Assembly: GCA_016783355.1 (NCBI GenBank)
Contig: JADHWR010000007.1
Location: 1 to 28,725 of the forward strand
Direction of reading: 5' to 3'
DNA from: Candidatus Omnitrophota bacterium
Lineage (GTDB): Bacteria > Omnitrophota > Gorgyraeia > Gygaellales > JAHJCI01
Length of the DNA: 28,725 nucleotides
Both the position numbers and the translations under genes were made by a program. The notes beneath the pieces were generated by a model. It made no database searches and was not told where the DNA came from. It saw only the letters and a list, made by a program, of their open reading frames with translations. Shown one piece after another: positions 21,016 to 28,725 of the stretch (position 1 is the stretch's first letter; every line of letters begins with the position of its first letter).

Positions 21016-22273
21016 ATGCAAAAGATTAATCTCCTGTATGTAATCACTAAATTAGAATTAGGTGGGGCACAAAAACAGTTATTAAAGCTTATAATTCATT
21101 TAGACAAACGAAGATACAACCTATCCTTAATTACTGCCCGAGATGGTGTATTAATCAAAGATGCCTTATCTATAAAAGACCTAAGACTCATAAGATCAAG
21201 ATTCTTAGAACGTCCGATAAATCCATTAAGGGACTTAATCGCCTTAGGCCAGATTTATCGTTTTATAAAGAGGAACAAGATTGACATTGTTCATACCCAT
21301 AGTTCCAAGGCAGGCATTCTTGGTCGTTGGGCAGCGAGCTTTGCGGGAACAAAAATTATTGTTCATACTATTCATGGCTGGAGCTTCAATGAGTATCAAA
21401 ATTACCTCTGGCGTAGAATTGCCATCTGTTTTGAGAAAATCACTGCCCTGATCACTGATCAGCTAATTGTTGTCTCCAGCAGTGACTTACAAAAGGGACT
21501 AAAAAACCATATTGGCAATAAGGATAAGTATAAACTTATTCGCTATGGGATTGACTATAAAAAATACACGGCAAAATAAATCTAGCAATCTAACCGAGTT
21601 TAATAAAAAAGATAAAGATTTCAGGGAAGAATTAAGAATAAACAGTTCCGATTTATTAGTGGGAATGGTTTCTTGTTTTAAGCCACAGAAGTCTCCGCAG
21701 GATTTTATAAGACTTGCCTATTTGGTGAATAAGTCCTTGTATCGCATGCGCCCCTACGCCAATCGGGTAGATAAATCGCTTAACAAGACGGTTGGTGCGG
21801 GGGTAAAATTTATTCTAATTGGTGATGGCGTTCTACGCAAAAAAATAGAAGGATTGATTTCCAAATTTGATTTAGGACAACAGGTAATTTTAACTGGTTG
21901 GCGAGAAGATATCCCTCGTATATTATCAGCGTTAGATATATTTGTGCTTACCTCATTATGGGAAGGGTTGCCTATATCTGTGTTAGAGGCAATGGTTGTA
22001 TCTTTGCCCGTGATTGCTACCAATACAGGAGGGATTTCTGAGGTACTTCTTGAGGGCAGGACAGGATTTTTGGTTTCCCCGGGCAATGTGGACAAGATGG
22101 CCGAAAAATTAATTGGCCTACTAAAGGATAAAAGTCTAAGAGACCAAATTGGACAGAGTGCGAGGGATTCGCTGGGTAGTATTTTCAGTCTTGAGGATAT
22201 GCTGAGAAGCACAGAGAATTCATACCAGGATTTAATTAAAGAGAGACTACCGGAGAAGAACGGTAAAATATAA
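21016..22273 (+). CDS. GT4-family glycosyltransferase, split by a +1 frame change
   Basis: Two overlapping frames make one GT-B protein of about 418 residues. The first part (21016-21579) is the acceptor domain: INLLYVITKLELGGAQKQL, DIVHTHSSKAGILGRWAA and IVHTIHGWSFNEYQ. The second part continues from about 21560 in the next frame. It carries the donor domain: LVGMVSCFKPQKSPQDFIR, VILTGWREDIPRILSALDIF, the EGLPISVLEAM nucleotide-sugar motif and TNTGGISEVL. The join lies near an A6 run at 21559-21564; removing one A reads YGIDYKNTRQNKSS. It may be a mutation, a sequencing indel or slippage. A second, weak repeat-like insert lies at about 21743-21803. Substrate unknown; the context suggests surface polysaccharide. 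Confidence 0.82.
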
Positions 22274-22384
22274 GGGATTTCTTAATTCCAAAGATTGCTT
22301 AAGATTACAGTGTAAGGAGATGGGAAAACTGGAATAGGGGTAGGTGTAGTTTTTTAGGAGTTTTTAAAAGACTTCAAAAAGATA

Positions 22385-23377
22385 ATGAGTGCATTAATCT
22401 ATTATTTATTTATCGCTTTAACTGGCTTCTCATTAGGCATATTTTTTATATATATATTTAAAAAGCTTGTCATAAGATATAATATATTAATCTATCAGGG
22501 AATGCCTTTGATTGGTGGAATAGGAATGGGACTTTCCTTCATTATTGTTTCTTTGTTCAGTTTCTTTATTTATCAAGTTTTATCCCAGGAAGCAGTCGGT
22601 ATTGTTATTGCTGCGTCAATAATGCTTATCTTTGGAGTAATCGATGACTGGCGGGAGTTATCTATTATTGCTAAATTTCTCGTTCAGATTATTGCCACGT
22701 CTCTGTTAATTCTCTTTGGCATAAGAACACATATCGTCTATATTGGAGGTCTACTTAATTTAATCATCACCTTTATTTGGGTTCTCGCGATTACCAATGC
22801 TTTTAATCACTTAGATGTAATCGATGGATTGGCTGCTGGTTGTGCGATGATTGCTAGCCTTGCTTTTTTTGTCATCGCCTTTTTAAATGGTGATATAGAG
22901 ATTGTTATTTTATCTTTAGTGTTAACCGTTGCTAGTTTAAGTTGCTTTATCTATAATTTCCCGCCAGCAAAGATTTATATGGGCAATTCAGGCAGCCATT
23001 TCTTAGGGTTTACTTTAGCAGCCATTGCCTTGGGAATAAGTTATGCCCCTATGGAAAGAAAGATCGCTCTTCTTAGCCCTTTGCTTATCTTGGGATTTCC
23101 GATATTCGATACTGCATTTCTTATCTTGATGCGAGTAAGAAAATCGAGGTCAATCTTTAAGAAAAGCAATGACCATTTGGCTTGGAGGTTTTTACATTCG
23201 GGATATTCAAAGAAGAAGGCGCTACTACTGATAATTTTCTTAAGTCTGTTTTTTTCTCTTTCCGGGGTGTGTTTGAGTCAGGCCTCTAATGCCACAGGTA
23301 TAGCTATTATTGTTTCAGTAGCTATAGTTAGTTTATTGTTAACCAAGAAGATGGGGCAGATTTCTATTGATGGCTAA
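22385..23377 (+). CDS. WecA/MraY-family undecaprenyl-phosphate sugar-1-phosphate transferase
   Basis: 330 residues and about ten membrane helices. The family transfers a HexNAc-1-phosphate from UDP-sugar to undecaprenyl phosphate on the inner membrane, the first step of many O-antigen and teichoic acid pathways. Motifs: IGGIGMGLSFI near the N-terminus, FGVIDDWRELS with D87-D88, the NAFNHLDVIDGLAAG catalytic loop, and KIYMGNSGSHFLGF, where the usual MGDxGS aspartate is N201. The HIHH-type loop is NDHLAWRFLHSGYS. With a Wzm/Wzt pair downstream, a WecA-like initiating role is more likely than MraY. The stop overlaps the next gene by eight bases. Confidence 0.87.
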   Translation: MSALIYYLFIALTGFSLGIFFIYIFKKLVIRYNILIYQGMPLIGGIGMGLSFIIVSLFSFFIYQVLSQEAVGIVIAASIMLIFGVIDDWRELSIIAKFLVQIIATSLLILFGIRTHIVYIGGLLNLIITFIWVLAITNAFNHLDVIDGLAAGCAMIASLAFFVIAFLNGDIEIVILSLVLTVASLSCFIYNFPPAKIYMGNSGSHFLGFTLAAIALGISYAPMERKIALLSPLLILGFPIFDTAFLILMRVRKSRSIFKKSNDHLAWRFLHSGYSKKKALLLIIFLSLFFSLSGVCLSQASNATGIAIIVSVAIVSLLLTKKMGQISIDG

Positions 23378-24674
23378 AAAGAAAATTATTATCTTGGGTG
23401 CAGGGTTAGCCGGGCTAAGTACTGCTTGGCATTTACAAAGAAAAGGTTATGATTGTCAGATCTTTGAGAAGGAGTCCGAAACCGGAGGCTTATGCCGCTC
23501 TAAAAAAATCAATGGGTTTACCTTTGACTACGATGGGCATCTATTGCATTTTAAACATAATTATACCTTACAATTAATTAAAGACCTACTTGGTGAAAAT
23601 ATTATTCGCCACAGAAGATCTGCCTGGATTTATTCCTTTGGTAGATTTAGTCATTATCCCTTCCAGGCTAATCTCTATGGCTTGCCAAAATCCATCGTTA
23701 AAGACTGCCTTCTGGAATTTATCAAGACCAATCGCAATGGCTGCAAAATCAAGGAAAGTACTTCTTTTCGGTACTGGATAGATAAGACTTTCGGTAAGGG
23801 CATCGCCAACCATTTTATGATTCCTTATAATACTAAGTTTTGGACTGTGCCCTTGGCGGACTTGACCTGTGAGTGGATTGATGGTTTTATCCCCATCCCC
23901 ACCTTGAGTCAAATTCTTGAGGGCACGATCAAGGAAAGCAGGCAAAACCTAGGTTATAATGCCTCTTTCTGGTATCCAGAAAGAGGCATAAATGAGGTTT
24001 CGCGAGTTTTTACAAAAGAGATAAAAAATATATATCCTCGCTGTTGCGTAAATGAAATTAACCTTAACAAAAAAGAAATAAGATTAAATGGAAAACAAAA
24101 AGAGAAATTTGATTTTTTGATTTCTACCATCCCCTTGCCGGAGATGCTTTATCTTCTTCGTAAGCTTCCCCGGAATATCGCCATCTCTTTTAAAAATTTA
24201 AGATGGAATTCTATTTTTAATTTAAATCTCGGTATAGAAAAAAAGCTTAATCATTGTCGGCACTGGGTATATTTCCCTGAGAAAGATTTTTGTTTTTTTC
24301 GCGTTGGCTTTCCTTCTAATTTTTCCTCTTTGCTTGCACCTGCCGATAAAAGCTCTATTTATGTTGAGATATCCTACTCGGGGGGAAAGCCAATCGATAA
24401 AAATAATATTGTCTTACGCATCAAGGAAGATTTAAAAAAAGCAGGCATAATTACCCCAGATGACCAGGTTTGCCTTGAGGATACCAATGATATAAAATAT
24501 GCTTACCCTATCTATGATCATAATTATCGGCAATCAAGAGAAAAAATCTTGAAATTTCTTATTCAGAATAACATTATCCCTTGTGGCCGCTATGGCTCCT
24601 GGCGTTACATGTCTATGGAAGATGTGATTCTGGATGGAAAAAACATAGCCAAGGGAATGCTTAATAAACTTTAA
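23370..24674 (+). CDS. FAD-dependent oxidoreductase, amine-oxidase/UDP-galactopyranose-mutase-like
   Basis: 434 residues from the ATG at 23370; a TTG one codon earlier is possible. The N-terminal dinucleotide-binding motif is IIILGAGLAGLSTAWHLQ, followed by FEKESETGGLCRSKKINGF, the GGLCRS pattern of protoporphyrinogen-oxidase and UGM-like flavoproteins. Also typical are the YDGHLLHFKH segment, the WIYSFGRFSHYPFQ segment and the C-terminal PCGRYGSWRYMSMEDVILDGKNIA. Members found in polysaccharide loci are often annotated as UDP-galactopyranose mutase or protoporphyrinogen oxidase-like proteins without proof. A sugar-ring mutase or a sugar/lipid oxidoreductase role fits the context. The exact reaction is open. 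Confidence 0.82.
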   Translation: MAKKKIIILGAGLAGLSTAWHLQRKGYDCQIFEKESETGGLCRSKKINGFTFDYDGHLLHFKHNYTLQLIKDLLGENIIRHRRSAWIYSFGRFSHYPFQANLYGLPKSIVKDCLLEFIKTNRNGCKIKESTSFRYWIDKTFGKGIANHFMIPYNTKFWTVPLADLTCEWIDGFIPIPTLSQILEGTIKESRQNLGYNASFWYPERGINEVSRVFTKEIKNIYPRCCVNEINLNKKEIRLNGKQKEKFDFLISTIPLPEMLYLLRKLPRNIAISFKNLRWNSIFNLNLGIEKKLNHCRHWVYFPEKDFCFFRVGFPSNFSSLLAPADKSSIYVEISYSGGKPIDKNNIVLRIKEDLKKAGIITPDDQVCLEDTNDIKYAYPIYDHNYRQSREKILKFLIQNNIIPCGRYGSWRYMSMEDVILDGKNIAKGMLNKL

Positions 24675-24676
24675 AT

Positions 24677-25498
24677 ATGCTCCATATAATGAATCATCTT
24701 AGGGCTTTAATTCAATATCGCCATTTACTTTGGGATCTTGCGATAAAAGACATAAAGGTTAGATATCGAAGTCCAACATTAGGTTTTTTGTGGGCAATCA
24801 TTGTGCCCCTGATCATGGTTTTTATCTTTAAATTTATTTTCTCAGTAATCCTCAGGGCGCAGGTGGAGAATTACCCCTTTTTTATTTATTTAATGACCGC
24901 AATCTTTCCATGGACTTATTTTTCATCTTCAGTTAGCTCTGCAACTGAGTGTATATTCAGCAATCGGGATTTGATAAAAAAGACCTATTTCCCCCGGCAG
25001 ATTATACCAATTTCTGTTGTCTTAGCAAACTTAATAAATTTTATCCCTGCCCTTATTGTTATGTTTCTGGTCCTAGCCTTATTTAAAATGCAATTTACGA
25101 TTTTAATCTTTTTACTACCAGGCATTCTTCTACTACAGACAATCTTTACTATTGGTCTTGCCCTTATTGTCTCTAGCCTGCAGGTTGTTCTTCGCGATGT
25201 AAGGTATATCGTGGAGTTGTTACTTATGGCTTGGCTTTACTTTAGCCCAGGGTTTTATTCCTTGACAATGGTAGCCAATTTTTCCGAGGCGTTTCTTAAA
25301 CTTTATATTCTTAACCCCTTTGTGGGATTATTCAGTCTTTACCGAATAGCCTTGCTTAAGGGATATGCTAATACCCTGCCTCCGAAAGTAAATATTTTTG
25401 CCTTATCAGTTTGGGTAGTCATAGTTTGTTGTGTTACTTTTTTATTTGGCCTTTTGGTTTTTAAGAGATATGAATCACGATTTTCTGATTTGGTATAG
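24677..25498 (+). CDS. wzm: ABC-2 type polysaccharide export permease (Wzm-like)
   Basis: 273 residues with six predicted membrane helices. It has the N-terminal amphipathic stretch LLWDLAIKDIKVRYRSPTLGFLWAIIVPL typical of Wzm/TagG/KpsM permeases. The segment IFPWTYFSSSVSSATECIFSNRDLIKKTYFPRQIIP is the family hallmark, as is the C-terminal LFGLLVFKRYESRFSDLV. It should form the channel for undecaprenyl-linked glycan export with the ATPase encoded next. It starts two bases after the preceding stop; an ATG four codons later (24689) is an alternative. The presence of Wzm/Wzt indicates an ABC-dependent, not Wzx/Wzy-dependent, pathway. Confidence 0.92.
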   Translation: MLHIMNHLRALIQYRHLLWDLAIKDIKVRYRSPTLGFLWAIIVPLIMVFIFKFIFSVILRAQVENYPFFIYLMTAIFPWTYFSSSVSSATECIFSNRDLIKKTYFPRQIIPISVVLANLINFIPALIVMFLVLALFKMQFTILIFLLPGILLLQTIFTIGLALIVSSLQVVLRDVRYIVELLLMAWLYFSPGFYSLTMVANFSEAFLKLYILNPFVGLFSLYRIALLKGYANTLPPKVNIFALSVWVVIVCCVTFLFGLLVFKRYESRFSDLV

Positions 25499-25502
25499 AT
25501 GA

Positions 25503-25608
25503 ACCCCGTTACAAATGTTAAAATACCCCCTGTACTTATTTATTAGTACTAAGGACTAAGGAGGGCTTAAAATATCATGCGAGACTCTTCAAAGATTTGT
25601 AACGGGGT
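25503..25608. repeat. Long inverted repeat enclosing the wzt start (family E)
   Basis: Perfect 14-bp arms ACCCCGTTACAAAT (25503-25516) and ATTTGTAACGGGGT (25595-25608) surround a 78-base loop. The loop holds the ribosome-binding site (AAGGAGG near 25557-25564) and the wzt ATG. The right arm is the same family E arm found in secA and encodes KICNGV. Pairing of the arms in mRNA would place the initiation region in a closed loop. Confidence 0.88.
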
Positions 25609-27313
25609 GAAGGCAATTAGATTAGAAAATTTAGGTAAAAGATTCGACCTAACTTATCAAAAAAATAGAGTAACTAAGGGAATTTTATCTGCTTTGTCCA
25701 GACAGAAGATCACTGCTGAATTTTGGGCCTTAAGGGATATTAATATGGAAGTCGAAAGGGGCAAGGTGGTTGGAATAATTGGAAGAAATGGCGCAGGCAA
25801 GTCCACCTTACTTAATATCCTTGCTGGCATATATACTCCTACAGTGGGCAAGGTAGAGATAATTGGTCGAGTTTCCAGCCTGCTTACCTTGGGAGCAGGT
25901 TTTCAAGATGAACTTACAGGGAAAGAAAATATATTCCTTAATAGCTCTATTCTCGGGATGAGTCGTGATGAGATAAATAAAAAGTATCGTGACATTGTAG
26001 AGTTTTCTGAATTAGATGGATTCTTAGATTCTCCACTTCAAACATATTCTCAAGGGATGCGTCTTCGTTTGGGGTTTAGTATAGCTATTCAAATGGATTT
26101 TGATATCTTGTTAATTGATGAAATTCTTTCTGTAGGCGATGTTTCATTTCAGAAGAAATGCTTTGACAAGATTGAGGAATTCAAGAAACAGAAAAAGACC
26201 TTGGTTATTGTTAGCCAGTCTTTAGATATTATTGAGCGGCTTTGCCAAGAGGCATTTTTATTAGAGAGTGGAGAGATTGTCCAAAAGAGTCATCCCCAGA
26301 AGGTAGTTGGTCATTATTTAGAATTATTAAATGAAAAAAGGCTTCCTGAGACATTTCGGCGAAGATATGGTAAATTAAGATGGTGGGCGGATAAAAGATT
26401 CTGGGAAAAAAAAGAAGGCAGTAAAGAGGCCAGGATCGTCGAAGTTAAGACCTATAATTCAAATAGAAAGCAAACAAGGAGATTTAAGCTTGGAGAAAAA
26501 GTTACAGTTCGAGCTGGCTTTGTCGTTGATAAAGAAATCGAAAAGCCTCATTTTGGCATAGCCATATTTCGTGAAGACGGCGTCTATTGTTATGGCCCGA
26601 ATACTTCTTTTGACGGACACTCTATAGATAAACTTAATAAAGGAGAAGGCTTTTTTACCCTTGAATTCAAATCTTTGCTGCTAAGGCCGGGAAAATATCG
26701 TTTCTCTGTAGCCATCTGGGATAAGGATGAACTTTGGGCTTATGATTACCATGTGGGTTTTTATAAGTTTGAAATTATCGGGGAGAATAAGGATGCTCAA
26801 TTGTTAAATTTAAGGTACGTGTGGGAGCAAGAGGGCTGGTGGCAAAAATTTAAAATAACTCAATCGGAAGAACCAGATGCGCTTTTTAATTTAATTCACC
26901 AAAGTGAAGATAAGATTTCTTCTTCCGATGTTGAGTTATCTTCGTTCGAACTTTTAGACTTATCTGGTAATCCGAAGAGCGCCTTTCATGCCGGAGGAGA
27001 TTTCAAGATAAAATCAAAATTCAAATTTCTTAAAGAGCCTCAAGATTATTATCTTTGGTTGGGATTGTTTCGCTGCGATGACGTCTATTGTCACGGCGTA
27101 TTAAAGAAATTGAACGCGGAAACGGCTACTTTAATTTATCCTGACATTCCTTTGCTTACCGGAGATTACTATCTGTCCATAGCTGTGTGGGGGAAAAATC
27201 AGAAAGCCCTCTTGTTGTATAAAAATAAGGCTTCTGTTTTTAAGATGACTTTTTTGGGAGAAGACCACGGAACAGTCTACTTAGAGCACTCTTGGAAATG
27301 GAGGTTGCTTTAG
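25577..27313 (+). CDS. wzt: ABC polysaccharide export ATPase (Wzt-like) with two C-terminal cargo-type domains
   Basis: 578 residues. The nucleotide-binding domain (about 13-250) has Walker A GRNGAGKST with K75, signature YSQGMRLRLGFS and Walker B ILLIDEILSVGD. Wzt energises export of undecaprenyl-linked glycans, and its C-terminal beta-sandwich recognises the terminal modification of the chain. Here two such regions appear: about 290-410 (ending LWAYDYHVGFYKFEIIG) and about 450-575 (ending VFKMTFLGEDHGTVYLEHSW). They share GIAIFREDGVYCYG versus GLFRCDDVYCHG and LLRPGKYRFSVAIWDKDE versus LLTGDYYLSIAVWGKNQ. Ordinary Wzt has one. The first 12 residues derive from the inverted repeat. Upstream RBS AAGGAGG is 13-20 bases away. 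Confidence 0.93.
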   Translation: MRDSSKICNGVKAIRLENLGKRFDLTYQKNRVTKGILSALSRQKITAEFWALRDINMEVERGKVVGIIGRNGAGKSTLLNILAGIYTPTVGKVEIIGRVSSLLTLGAGFQDELTGKENIFLNSSILGMSRDEINKKYRDIVEFSELDGFLDSPLQTYSQGMRLRLGFSIAIQMDFDILLIDEILSVGDVSFQKKCFDKIEEFKKQKKTLVIVSQSLDIIERLCQEAFLLESGEIVQKSHPQKVVGHYLELLNEKRLPETFRRRYGKLRWWADKRFWEKKEGSKEARIVEVKTYNSNRKQTRRFKLGEKVTVRAGFVVDKEIEKPHFGIAIFREDGVYCYGPNTSFDGHSIDKLNKGEGFFTLEFKSLLLRPGKYRFSVAIWDKDELWAYDYHVGFYKFEIIGENKDAQLLNLRYVWEQEGWWQKFKITQSEEPDALFNLIHQSEDKISSSDVELSSFELLDLSGNPKSAFHAGGDFKIKSKFKFLKEPQDYYLWLGLFRCDDVYCHGVLKKLNAETATLIYPDIPLLTGDYYLSIAVWGKNQKALLLYKNKASVFKMTFLGEDHGTVYLEHSWKWRLL

Positions 27314-27340
27314 GGGCAATCAATTAAGGAGGATAGAGAA

Positions 27341-28725
27341 ATGAGAAATAATTATCCCAAAGTGAGTTTAATTACCGTAAATTTTAACGGCAAGAAGCAT
27401 CTTAAAAGACTTTTTGATTCGTTATTCAGGTTAATTTATCCGAAAAATAAACTGGAGGTTATCTTTGTGGATAATGTCTCTACGGATAATTCAGTTAAGT
27501 TTGTTAAAAAGAATTACCCCAAAGTAAGAATTATAAAAAACGATGTTAATAACTATTGCAAAGCAGTTAACTTAGGAATAGTAGCGTCAAAGGCAGAATA
27601 TATTGTTTTAGTAAACAATGATACAAGGGTAAGTAAAACTTGGTTGACCGAGTTGATAAAGGTTATTTCTAAAGATAAAAAGATCGCCGCTGTAGGTAGC
27701 AAGGTATTAACCATGTCCGGAAGGATTCAAAACGTTGCTCATTATGAACTTCCTAATTTTTACTGGGGAGAGCGCGGCGCCGGCCAGGAGAATAAGAGAT
27801 ATAATACCTTCGAAGAAGTTTCCAGTTTATGCGGTGCTTCGGTTTTATATAGGAAAGACGCCCTTTCTGAAGTGGGGTTATTTGATGAAGATTTTGTAAT
27901 CTACGCTGAAGACGTAGATATGTCTTTTAGGCTGAAGCAGAAAGGTTATAAGTTGATATTCGTTCCAACCAGTATTATTTACCATAAATTCCACGGCACC
28001 GCCAGCGAAGAACTGGCTCGCTATTATATAGAAAGGAATCGATTGCTGTTCTTGGCCAAACACTATCCTCATAAATTAAGCAGCTCTTTGATCGGCAGCG
28101 GATATTTTACGGCAAAAAGATCTGTTAATTCGCACGGTAAAATTTATTCCCTTTTTCCGGAAATAATTACGAAATTAATGAGGACTCACTCCTCGAATAT
28201 TGTAAATGAAGTTATGTCCGAGCTATTTGGAGAAATAAATAAGATTGTTAATTACGAGAACGAATTATTGATAAAAAAGTTTAACGAGATGGCCGAAGAC
28301 CAGAAAGAGGCTAACGTTAGTATGACTCGCGCAAATGAAGAATTAAAGCAAAAAATCAAAGAAATTGTTCAGAAAGATAAGGAATTATCCGATAAAGAAA
28401 ACAAAATCACCGAAGATAGGAATAATACTTATACTCATTTAAACAATGTCCTCAAGGAGTCGCAAAAGAAGGTTAATGAGCTTAATGAAAGGGATAAGGA
28501 ATTAACTCTTTTTAGAGATAAATTAACCGATCTCTCCAGGCAATTCAAATCCCAATCAGAGGAGCTCTCCAAGAAACTTAAGATTATCTCAGAAAGAGAA
28601 AAGGAGTTACAACAGAGACATAAGGATATTGGACAAAAGGACAAGGAATTAACCGATCTCTCCAGGCAATTCAAATCCCAATCAGAGGAGCTCTCCCAGA
28701 AACTTAAGATTATCTCAGAAAGAGA
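27341..28725 (+). CDS. GT2-family glycosyltransferase with long coiled-coil tail (partial, runs off the window)
   Basis: At least 461 residues, open at the right edge, after a strong AAGGAGG (27326-27333). Residues about 7-270 are a GT2/rhamnosyltransferase-like GT-A domain: VSLITVNFNGKKHLKRLFDSL, LEVIFVDNVSTDNSVKFVKK, YIVLVNNDTRVSKTWL (the metal-binding DxD position reads NND), LCGASVLYRKDALSEVGLFDE and FVIYAEDVDMSFRLKQKGYK (ED near the likely base). From about residue 300 the protein becomes a Lys/Glu-rich coiled coil containing a nearly exact 42-residue repeat. GT2 enzymes with coiled coils may set chain length, as WbdD-like rulers do, or tether partners; that is inference. Donor and acceptor are unknown. 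Confidence 0.87.
   Translation, partial: MRNNYPKVSLITVNFNGKKHLKRLFDSLFRLIYPKNKLEVIFVDNVSTDNSVKFVKKNYPKVRIIKNDVNNYCKAVNLGIVASKAEYIVLVNNDTRVSKTWLTELIKVISKDKKIAAVGSKVLTMSGRIQNVAHYELPNFYWGERGAGQENKRYNTFEEVSSLCGASVLYRKDALSEVGLFDEDFVIYAEDVDMSFRLKQKGYKLIFVPTSIIYHKFHGTASEELARYYIERNRLLFLAKHYPHKLSSSLIGSGYFTAKRSVNSHGKIYSLFPEIITKLMRTHSSNIVNEVMSELFGEINKIVNYENELLIKKFNEMAEDQKEANVSMTRANEELKQKIKEIVQKDKELSDKENKITEDRNNTYTHLNNVLKESQKKVNELNERDKELTLFRDKLTDLSRQFKSQSEELSKKLKIISEREKELQQRHKDIGQKDKELTDLSRQFKSQSEELSQKLKIISER
28523..28725. repeat. 126-base tandem repeat in the coiled-coil coding region
   Basis: The stretch starting TTAACCGATCTCTCCAGGCA at 28523 recurs at 28649 with one visible base change over its roughly 77 bases before the window ends. 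The period of 126 bases is 42 residues, exactly six heptads, so copy changes would keep coiled-coil register. Confidence 0.9.

Noticed and set aside
21743..21803. Further palindromic insertion inside the GT4 gene
   Set aside because: The candidate arms (GCCCCTACGCCAA / TTGGTGCGGGGGT) match at only about 9 of 13 positions; suggestive but too weak to list as a feature.

Overview
This looks like a chromosomal segment from an uncultivated Gram-negative bacterium. The best guess is Omnitrophota (formerly candidate division OP3). Outer-membrane genes are present (an LptE-like lipoprotein, a BamD-like TPR protein, Lnt, an LpxL/HtrB-type acyltransferase, a Wzm/Wzt pair). A secreted protein also starts with a mature 'ITSYYPSPHGVYDSL' segment that I associate with Omnitrophota proteomes. 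The taxonomic call is inference from recollection, not from a database search.

Layout. (1) Positions 1-6.6 kb: the tail of leuS, comEA, a comEC lacking its C-terminal nuclease-like domain, a secreted GIG-repeat protein, a zinc-ribbon protein, a BamD-like TPR protein, lptE, a shortened holA, and rpsT on the minus strand. This combines the leuS-lptE-holA order of enterobacteria with the comEA-comEC-holA-rpsT order of Firmicutes. (2) 6.8-19.6 kb: housekeeping genes murJ, uvrC, an MGMT-type alkyltransferase, a PilT-like ATPase with a degenerate Walker B, prfB with the classical +1 programmed frameshift at an in-frame UGA, secA, an FmdB-type zinc ribbon, lnt, an adenosine-specific-kinase family gene and an LPLAT acyltransferase. 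(3) 19.8-20.9 kb: a small two-TM protein with a clear terminator, then a DUF502 protein. (4) 21.0 kb to the end: a polysaccharide synthesis and ABC-export locus. It holds a GT4 glycosyltransferase split by a frameshift, a WecA/MraY-family phosphoglycosyl transferase, a UGM-like FAD oxidoreductase, Wzm, a Wzt with two C-terminal cargo-type domains, and a GT2 glycosyltransferase with a long coiled-coil tail that runs off the window.

The most striking property is a dense population of small palindromic and tandem elements. Intergenic ones include a family with core CCCTTGACATC-nnn-GATGTCAAGGG (seven copies) and an AACTTACG...CGTAAGTT family whose right edge runs into CTCATTGAAGGAG next to start codons. 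Others are nested inside one another. Several families also sit inside conserved genes without breaking the frame (comEC, lptE, holA, murJ, uvrC, secA, lnt, wzt). Four families are seen twice in coding DNA, and each time in the same reading frame (INPA..GG, KI[SC]NGV, LSRYPV, DTRYSI). This resembles the Rickettsia palindromic elements in concept, but involves several unrelated families at once, and is my main candidate for something not well described.
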